DNA of 19,457 nt, from contig CAMLJW010000041.1 in assembly GCA_946480485.1 (NCBI GenBank), forward strand, positions 1 through 19,457, in the 5' to 3' direction. Positions 14,802 to 19,457 of the stretch are shown in pieces (position 1 is the stretch's first letter; each line of letters starts with the position of its first letter). The position numbers were made by a program, and so were the translations under genes. The notes beneath the pieces were generated by a model. That model was not told the origin of the DNA, searched no databases, and worked only from the letters and a program-made list of their open reading frames with translations. This stretch comes from an uncultured Streptomyces sp. (GTDB taxonomy: Bacteria; Actinomycetota; Actinomycetes; Streptomycetales; Streptomycetaceae).

Positions 14802-16215
14802 CCACCGGCGACTCGTACTGCCGCGAAGCCGCGTTGCCGGCCGTCGCCGGCGCACCCGCTCGGCGCCGCGCGGCCACCGTCCACACACCAAGCCCCAGCA
14901 CGAGGGCGCTCCCCGCGCCGATCCCGCCCGCGGCCACCAGTTTCATCAGGGTGTCCTTGTCACGGCCGTCATGTCCGCCGGCCACCCCGCTCGCGGCCGA
15001 GCGCCTGTCCCCGTCCGTGACATCGAACACACCGTGCGGCGCGGCCTGTCCCGCGTACACCGGCCCAGCTCTGCCCGTACCGCTCAGCCGCACGCGCAGC
15101 GTCAGCTCGAACGGCCCCTCGCCGAACTTGTCGGCCACCTTGGCACCGAGATGGACCGCGAGGTAGTACCAGCCGGCGAAGCGCATCCCGTTTACTCGGT
15201 CGTCGACGGCGTACCGATTCTCGTGGGCGACCGAGGGCAGCGGCTCCAGGACGGCTGACGTCGCCGTGCCGTCGTATCCGGTATCGGCGTCTTCCACGAA
15301 CGCGCGTACCGGGTTGTAGAGCGACATGACGAGGGCATTGCCCAGGAATCCGTCACCACTGACCGCTCCGTCGAGTTCGGCAGTGGCGTAGAGCTGTTGC
15401 CCCCAGTCGACCGGAACCCGGTAGAAGAGCGTCTGCCCGGCCCCGACCCCGTCTCTCCAGACGCCCTGCTCCAGCGCAGTCGCGTCGTTGAAGCTCGTGC
15501 CGCCCTCGCGGGTCTCCGCCGCGCCGCCGACAGCCTCGGGAAAGGCGGAATTCCAGGTCTCAGGGGCGGTCGTCGGACCGGTCTTCCTCACGGCGGGCTC
15601 CGACACGTACTGAAGCTCCAGATCCCAGGCGTCAGGCGAGGAACCGGCTTCGCTGGTGCGCTCGACGACCACGGAATACGTTCCTGCCGCCTGGCAGATG
15701 TACCCGTCCGGGCCGATCCTGCGTGACGCCCAGGCGGTGAGGGGGCGCGGACTCTCAGTGGATCCGAATCGTGCGTCACGGGCGTCACCGGGGAAGCAGT
15801 TGTGGCCCGCGGGATCCTGCAGGGACACCTTGATACCGTCCGAGTACGCGACCTTCGTCCCCCGCCTCGGGACGGCTGTGGCCGAGACGTACGCGTTGGA
15901 GGCGCTGTCGAGCCGGAGGCGGTAGTAGAGCTTCCCGTTGCTCCGGACAGAGCTCCGGTAGATCTTGCCCGGGGCCAGCCCCACAGCCTCGGCGGGGTTG
16001 GGAGCACCCTCGACCGACTTGGCCTCATCAGCGAAGACGTAAGGATCGGCAGTCCCGGCCGCCACGGCCTGACCCCGAACCTGCCCCTGCCCCAGTCCTC
16101 GCGCCTGCGCCTGCGCCTGCGCCTGCGCCTGCGCCTGCAGTACCGCAACCACGCACAGCGCCGCTGCGCAAGTCAGGACCGTACGGCCGCGCCTCCACAC
16201 CGTGTGCCGCCCCAT
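14794..16215 (-). CDS. Surface-anchored protein with two PPC-like domains
   Basis: 473 residues, function unknown. A signal peptide (basic MGRHTVWRRGR, hydrophobic 12-26) runs into an unusual Gln-Ala repeat (27-38). Two beta-rich segments resemble bacterial pre-peptidase C-terminal domains: residues about 80-205 (GKLYYRLRLDSASNAYVSATA) and 250-378 (GQTLFYRVPVDWGQQLYATAEL). Cys140 and Cys174 may form a disulfide. A membrane segment at about 426-449 followed by RRR anchors it with the bulk outside. The ATG at 16215 has GAGGGGG upstream. The PPC assignment is by pattern and moderately sure. It ends 30 bp from the end of the convergent kinase gene, and no protease domain is present. Confidence 0.8.
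   Translation of the reverse strand: MGRHTVWRRGRTVLTCAAALCVVAVLQAQAQAQAQAQARGLGQGQVRGQAVAAGTADPYVFADEAKSVEGAPNPAEAVGLAPGKIYRSSVRSNGKLYYRLRLDSASNAYVSATAVPRRGTKVAYSDGIKVSLQDPAGHNCFPGDARDARFGSTESPRPLTAWASRRIGPDGYICQAAGTYSVVVERTSEAGSSPDAWDLELQYVSEPAVRKTGPTTAPETWNSAFPEAVGGAAETREGGTSFNDATALEQGVWRDGVGAGQTLFYRVPVDWGQQLYATAELDGAVSGDGFLGNALVMSLYNPVRAFVEDADTGYDGTATSAVLEPLPSVAHENRYAVDDRVNGMRFAGWYYLAVHLGAKVADKFGEGPFELTLRVRLSGTGRAGPVYAGQAAPHGVFDVTDGDRRSAASGVAGGHDGRDKDTLMKLVAAGGIGAGSALVLGLGVWTVAARRRAGAPATAGNAASRQYESPVGR
16103..16138. repeat. Six tandem copies of GCCTGC in a signal-peptide region
   Basis: Exact hexamer repeated six times. On the minus strand it encodes alternating Gln and Ala around the likely cleavage zone of the PPC-domain protein. 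Copy-number change would keep the frame and only alter length. Confidence 0.9.
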
Positions 16216-16376
16216 CGCGCGCCCCCTCGCCGTAGAGCCGGTCCGTCACTCGCCGGGGACCCGCGGACAGGCGTCATGGCGCCCCGAACGCCCGCGAAGC
16301 CCCGACCATCCTGCCCCGCCCGTCGCCACGTCATCCACGCTTCGCGCCAGGCAAGCGCCTTCTGTCCCGAAGTCCC

Positions 16377-16420
16377 CTCGAAGACCACTCGAAGACCACG
16401 GGAAAAACCACGGGAAAACC
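16377..16420. repeat. Helically phased 11-12-bp tandem repeats
   Basis: CTCGAAGACCA occurs twice without a gap (16377-16387, 16388-16398), followed by CGGGAAAAACCA (16399-16410) and CGGGAAAACC (16411-16420). On the minus strand all four units share a GGTYTT-like core at a period of 11-12 bp. They lie about 160-205 bp upstream of the PPC-protein start, a plausible multi-site binding region. Confidence 0.75.
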
Positions 16421-16459
16421 GCTCCTCAGACCGCGTAGAAGACCGTATCGGGGCAACAC

Positions 16460-16490
16460 AAAACCCCGACCGCGAGGGCGGCCGGGGTTT
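16460..16490 (-). terminator. Terminator after the DLW-39 gene, probably bidirectional
   Basis: AAACCCCGACCGC (16461-16473) pairs with GCGGCCGGGGTTT (16478-16490) with one mismatch and a 4-base loop. On the minus strand it is followed by TTTT (16463-16460) and lies 23 bases after the DLW-39 stop. Confidence 0.8.
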
Positions 16491-16512
16491 GCGCTGAGAC
16501 TGTTGTCGATAC

Positions 16513-16641
16513 TCACGAACCCGTGGGCACGGAGTCAGTCGCCTCCGTCCACAGATCCTGCTCGGCGCGATCCGCCTGGATCTGGCGGTACACGAGGAGC
16601 CCGCCGATGGCGGCCAGTGCGACCAGGAGAAGCTTCTTCAC
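16513..16641 (-). CDS. DLW-39 family mini-protein
   Basis: 42 residues: KKLLLVALAAIGGLLVYRQIQ forms an N-terminal membrane segment or uncleaved signal, followed by a short acidic tail containing the diagnostic DLW (residues 29-31) in QDLWTEATD. DLW-39 proteins are conserved tiny actinobacterial proteins of unknown function. The GTG at 16641-16639 follows GAGG by seven bases; longer in-frame starts add non-conserved sequence. It has its own terminator and a likely -10 element. Confidence 0.85.
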   Translation of the reverse strand: MKKLLLVALAAIGGLLVYRQIQADRAEQDLWTEATDSVPTGS

Positions 16642-16966
16642 CGCGCGACCTCGTCTTTCCTTGACGTAGGGGACTTCTGGCGCCCGACTATACACACCGC
16701 CCGATACCGATTGGTGACCTACGTCGGCGCCCAACTCCCGCCCGGCGCCGAGCAGTAGAACCGGAGGACACCACTCCAACCCGAGGGTGACTATTTTCTA
16801 CACACCACAGCTTTCACCGCTTTTCCTCACTTTTCGGACCTCTTAGGTCTATCCGGGTGGCGTTCATCCGAAGATCGACGCGCCACGGACGCAGGTCCAC
16901 CACTTCGCAGCCCTCATCCACATCATGAGGAAGTACGCAAATCGCCCGACCTGAAAGTGAGGGACC
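16642..16966. other. Divergent upstream region of DLW-39 and small secreted protein genes
   Basis: No supported ORF. It is AT-richer than average between 16790 and 16850, with several CTTTT tracts, as expected for promoter DNA. The DLW-39 -10 candidate is listed separately; no clear promoter for the plus-strand gene was identified. Confidence 0.4.
16687..16692 (-). promoter_or_regulatory. -10 candidate for the DLW-39 gene
   Basis: TATAGT on the minus strand, 45 bases upstream of the GTG, is close to the TANNNT consensus. The -35 region is poor. Confidence 0.4.
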
Positions 16967-17323
16967 ATGGCCAGGAACAAGGTCATGAAGCTGTGGACCG
17001 CGGTCATCACCGCATTCATCACACTGCTCGCGACACTCGGACTCGTCAACACGGCCAGTGCGGCCGCGGTGGCCCCCCAGACCGAGACAGCCCGCAGCGC
17101 CAAGCCGAGCTCCCCCGTCAGGGTCCCGGCGACGTCCCATTGGGCCTGGTCCCGCCGCCTCTCCCTGCCGCCCACGATGAAGCAACGCATCCAAGCGGAG
17201 GCCCACGACTCCTCCCCCAGCTGCCGCCACCGCCCACTGTCGGACGCGAGCGCACCCGCTGAGGGCGACGAGGAGGAGACGGAGCCGGCGGACCCCGCCG
17301 CTCCACGCGTGGACCTGACGTAG
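16967..17323 (+). CDS. Small secreted protein, possibly DUF6344-like
   Basis: 118 residues. A typical signal peptide (MARNKVMKLW, hydrophobic 11-27, likely cleavage after TASAA-type residues near 33) is followed by a Ser/Pro/Arg-rich mature part. The central stretch SLPPTMKQRIQAEAHDSSP with SCRHRP looks conserved and includes the single Cys of the mature protein; the C-terminus is acidic and Pro/Ala-rich. I recall similar short Streptomyces proteins under DUF6344, but this is from memory. The ATG at 16967 follows GTGAGGG closely. Function unknown. Confidence 0.75.
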   Translation: MARNKVMKLWTAVITAFITLLATLGLVNTASAAAVAPQTETARSAKPSSPVRVPATSHWAWSRRLSLPPTMKQRIQAEAHDSSPSCRHRPLSDASAPAEGDEEETEPADPAAPRVDLT

Positions 17324-17401
17324 GCCGCACCAAGCCCCGAACCTACGGCGCTCCGTAACCCGCCCCCTGCACCCTCGACGACGCAGACGCCGAACACCCT
17401 T

Positions 17402-17423
17402 TACTAGTCCTAACTAACTAGTA
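17402..17423. promoter_or_regulatory. Operator-like inverted repeat TACTAGT-N8-ACTAGTA
   Basis: Perfect 7-bp arms separated by eight bases, in one of the most AT-rich patches of the window. The centre spacing of 15 bp suits a dimeric repressor. It lies about 80 bp after the secreted-protein stop and is not in front of any intact gene here, so it may belong to a lost gene. Confidence 0.5.
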
Positions 17424-17505
17424 CCTACCCGTGCGTCAGGGAGTCGTCCCTGCCGAGGGCACGGGCCCTTCGCCTCAAGCACGCGGGCGCCACAAGGCAC
17501 ACCGG

Positions 17506-17628
17506 CTACGAGTTGTCGGCGTTCCGGTTCTTCAACGCGGCCAGGACCAACCCGACCGCAGTGGGTACGCCGCCAACGTAGGCCAGGGTGGGGCCCCTGG
17601 TGGGAAGGCAGGCGACCGCAGCCCCAGA
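17506..17628 (-). pseudogene. Possible remnant or read-through tail after the epimerase stop
   Basis: Directly after the epimerase TGA, the same frame stays open for 40 codons to TAG, with high third-position GC. It encodes a hydrophobic stretch (LAYVGGVPTAVGLVLAALK) ending NRNADNS. There is no start codon, so it is either the end of a lost membrane protein, an ancestral extension cut off by the stop, or chance. Confidence 0.3.
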
Positions 17629-18573
17629 TCACGTCCTCAGCGTCTCCGCGAAACCGTCCCGCCACGACACGTACTGCGGATTCCAGCCGAGCACCCGCTT
17701 CGCCTTGACGTTCGACGCGCCGCGGGCCTCGGTGCACAGAGTGGTGACGAACTCGCCGGCCAGCAGGCGGCCCAACCAGCGCGGGACGCGCATCGGCCGC
17801 TTCGCCCCCGCGATCTGGGCCAGGACCGGGAGCCACACAGAGATCCGTGCCGGCTCGTCGTCCACGATGTTGTAGAGGCCGGGAGCACCTCGGTCGACGG
17901 CGGCCACAGTCGCGCGGGCCGCGTCCGCGACATGGATCAACGACCAGACCCCGCCGCCGTCGCCGATCACCGGGAACTGGCGCTTGCGGACCATCTCCAA
18001 CTGCTCGCCCCCGGGCGCGAGCGAGGTGCCGGGCCCGTAGAAGCCGCCGTACCGCAGCACGAAGCCCTCCACTCCGGGCGCCGAGGTCACCGCGTCCTCC
18101 AGATGCCGAATCGCGGCCGCCGTCTGCTCGCTGCCCGGCACCGGATTCGGGTCGATCGGGTCCTCCTCAGTCTTAACCGGGCCTCCGGTGCGGGCGTACA
18201 GCACAGCTGCGTTGCTTTGCGCGATGAAGCGCCGCACGCCGGCCTCCGCAGCCGCCGTCAGGAGGTTGTCGGTGCCCTCCGTGCGCAGCCGGTTGGTGAG
18301 CGCGAAGTCCCGGTCGACCTTGCGCAGCTTCAGGTTGCCGGCCAGCGCGGTCGCCTGGTGGATGACCACCTCGGGCCGGACGCGTGCCACCGCCTCCCGC
18401 ACCGCGGCCGGGTCCAGCACGTCCAGCACCACCGGCTCCGCCCCGGCCTCACGCAGCCGGGCGGTCTTGGTCCCGGTGGTGGTGGTGCCGACGACCGTGT
18501 GGCCGGCGCCGACGAGCTGGGGCACGAGCTGCGCGCCGAGCGCGCCGGTGGCACCGGTGACGAGAACCTTCAT
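17629..18573 (-). CDS. NAD-dependent epimerase/dehydratase-like protein (atypical extended SDR)
   Basis: 314 residues with a Rossmann fold: MKVLVTGATGALG gives the GxxGxxG nucleotide motif (Gly7, Gly10, Gly13). Asp51 and the HQATALAG segment are in their usual places, and LRYGGFYGPGTSLAPGG and IHVADAARATVAAVD are typical of extended SDR proteins. The catalytic YxxxK is not found where expected (about residues 147-155 read PGSEQTAAA), so it may be a binding or redox-sensing relative rather than an epimerase. The ATG at 18573 follows AAGGAG by seven bases; the upstream open frame is not conserved. Substrate unknown. Confidence 0.85.
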   Translation of the reverse strand: MKVLVTGATGALGAQLVPQLVGAGHTVVGTTTTGTKTARLREAGAEPVVLDVLDPAAVREAVARVRPEVVIHQATALAGNLKLRKVDRDFALTNRLRTEGTDNLLTAAAEAGVRRFIAQSNAAVLYARTGGPVKTEEDPIDPNPVPGSEQTAAAIRHLEDAVTSAPGVEGFVLRYGGFYGPGTSLAPGGEQLEMVRKRQFPVIGDGGGVWSLIHVADAARATVAAVDRGAPGLYNIVDDEPARISVWLPVLAQIAGAKRPMRVPRWLGRLLAGEFVTTLCTEARGASNVKAKRVLGWNPQYVSWRDGFAETLRT

Positions 18574-18938
18574 GGTGGGCTCCTTCCGCGTGTCGGCGTC
18601 CGCGTCTCTGCTTCCGCCGTTGCGTGGTGTGCTGTTCTCCCTGGGACGGATACGGACGCCGCGGATGTGACATCGCCGCGGGAACATCCCAGGGATCGGG
18701 TATCCCGGCGACAGCTCAGGCCCGCCGCCTACTTGCCATCAACCCAGTCCACGCAGCTCGGCGCCACTTGGCCGACTGACTTCGCCGTCAGCGGTCAGGA
18801 CAGGCGAGCAGCACGCCGAGCGGGATCTCTTACTCCCGCCTTCCCGCCAGGCACGCGACGACGGCTGAGCGCCCTCAGCCGGGGCCAGGAAGTCCGCCTG
18901 CGCTCAACGAACCGAACTGCCCTCTTGGGGCTGAGCTG
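18574..18938. promoter_or_regulatory. Region between the dehydrogenase terminator and the epimerase start
   Basis: No supported ORF. Within 120 bp of the epimerase start it holds TCCCTGGGA (18638-18646) and its reverse complement TCCCAGGGA (18687-18695), with GATGT-G-ACATC (18664-18674) between them and a hairpin GGGAT/ATCCC (18692-18706). These palindromes suggest a regulated promoter; no clear -10/-35 was found. Confidence 0.4.
18862..18881 (-). terminator. Terminator-like hairpin after the dehydrogenase gene
   Basis: Perfect 8-bp stem CGGCTGAG/CTCAGCCG with a 4-base loop, 57 bases past the stop codon at 18939. No T-run. Confidence 0.65.
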
Positions 18939-19457
18939 TCAGGGCACGACCACGATCTTTCGGCCCACCCCCGCTGCGAACTGCTCCAGTGCCTGCGGGT
19001 ACCGCTCCAGCGGCACACGGTCGCTGATGAACACCTCGGGGTCCAAGACCCCTTTCGCGAACAGTTCCGCCGCTCGTTCGAAGCTGTGCAGCACCGCCAT
19101 CGACCCCGTGATCGTGATCTCCTGGTTGTAGATGCGGTACGGGTCGATCGTCACCCGCGTCGCGTAGTCGGCCACCCCGAACTGCAGGAACGTCCCCGCT
19201 TTCGCCACCCGGTCCAGGCCGTCCTGGATCGCCGCCGCGTTGCCCGTGGCGTCGACCACCACGTCCCAGCCCCGGGGCCGGTCCAGCTCGTCCGCGTTGC
19301 CGGCGGCCGCCGAGACGCCCAGCCGGCGGGCCGTCTGCAGACGGGCCGGGTTCACATCCACCACGTCCACGCTCGCCGCACCCGTGAGCTTCGCGAGTTC
19401 CAGCATCATCAGGCCCATCGGCCCCGAGCCGTAGATCAGGACGTGGGCACCCAGCCG
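18939..19457 (-). CDS. Zinc-type medium-chain alcohol dehydrogenase, C-terminal part
   Basis: 172 residues remain; the N-terminal catalytic domain with its zinc ligands lies beyond the window. The visible part starts in the Rossmann domain (HVLIYGSGPMGLMMLELAK, a GxGxxG variant), continues with the acidic residue region VDVVDVNPARL that binds the NAD(P) ribose, DVVVDATGN, and ends GRKIVVVP. Substrate class cannot be set from this half; sugar-alcohol, threonine and formaldehyde-type dehydrogenases share this layout. It is transcribed toward the epimerase gene but separated by a hairpin and 365 bp, so it is probably a separate unit. Confidence 0.85.
   Translation of the reverse strand, partial: RLGAHVLIYGSGPMGLMMLELAKLTGAASVDVVDVNPARLQTARRLGVSAAAGNADELDRPRGWDVVVDATGNAAAIQDGLDRVAKAGTFLQFGVADYATRVTIDPYRIYNQEITITGSMAVLHSFERAAELFAKGVLDPEVFISDRVPLERYPQALEQFAAGVGRKIVVVP

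Larger units (their letters stand above)
17324..17628. other. Gap between secreted-protein and epimerase genes
   Basis: Contains an AT-rich inverted repeat (17402-17423) and, on the minus strand, a coding-like tail in frame with the epimerase (17506-17628), both listed separately. Otherwise nothing recognised. Confidence 0.4.

Noticed and set aside
18697..18703. CGGGTAT as a SigB-type -10 element
   Set aside because: No gene follows on that strand, and it forms the loop and arm of a hairpin.
17431..19131. 566-codon plus-strand frame across the epimerase gene
   Set aside because: Covers two genes and a gap in antisense, with Arg/Gly/His-rich composition typical of a shadow frame.

Overview
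The window is high-GC actinomycete DNA, almost certainly Streptomyces and from the conserved chromosomal core fairly near oriC. The evidence is frequent GTG/TTG starts, crgA, a class E sortase downstream of a pabA-like gene, DUF881 and DUF5324 proteins, a DLW-39 protein, and tRNA-Ala(UGC) without an encoded CCA. The gene order resembles my recollection of the S. coelicolor SCO3850-SCO3860s segment, with a urease operon set into it. No database could be searched.

Positions 1-6386 hold cell-division and envelope genes. A minus-strand series runs DUF881 protein, small membrane protein, PabA/TrpG-type amidotransferase, class E sortase; the last three are chained by two 4-bp GTGA stop/start overlaps. 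crgA faces the other way. Between crgA and a convergent rhomboid protease gene lies a non-coding patch with five DnaA-box-like 9-mers (three perfect) and a large hairpin. A cyclophilin and a DUF5324 membrane protein follow, divergently transcribed.

Positions 6387-12030 hold a urease operon, ureAB-ureC-ureF-ureG-ureD, between the DUF5324 gene and the 3' side of tRNA-Ala. The accessory proteins UreF, UreG and UreD look ordinary. The structural subunits do not: gamma and beta are fused through a long linker with five cysteines in 17 residues, and the alpha subunit is 664 residues (usual length about 570) with several insertions, yet keeps all nickel ligands. There is no ureE or nickel transporter in the window. 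A 15-bp-stem hairpin separates ureC from ureF.

Positions 12031-16966 hold tRNA-Ala with its terminator, a helix-turn-helix regulator whose leader carries a perfect 11-bp-arm palindrome just after a -10-like hexamer, a tail-anchored Ser/Thr kinase, a convergent surface-anchored protein with two PPC-like domains, and a DLW-39 mini-protein. Positions 16967-19457 hold a small secreted protein, an AT-rich inverted repeat, an atypical NAD-dependent epimerase-like protein and the C-terminal part of a medium-chain dehydrogenase cut by the window edge.

The strongest leads for something unusual are the variant urease, the DnaA-box cluster and the operator-like palindrome before the helix-turn-helix gene. 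No CRISPR array, complete insertion sequence, integrase or prophage gene was seen.
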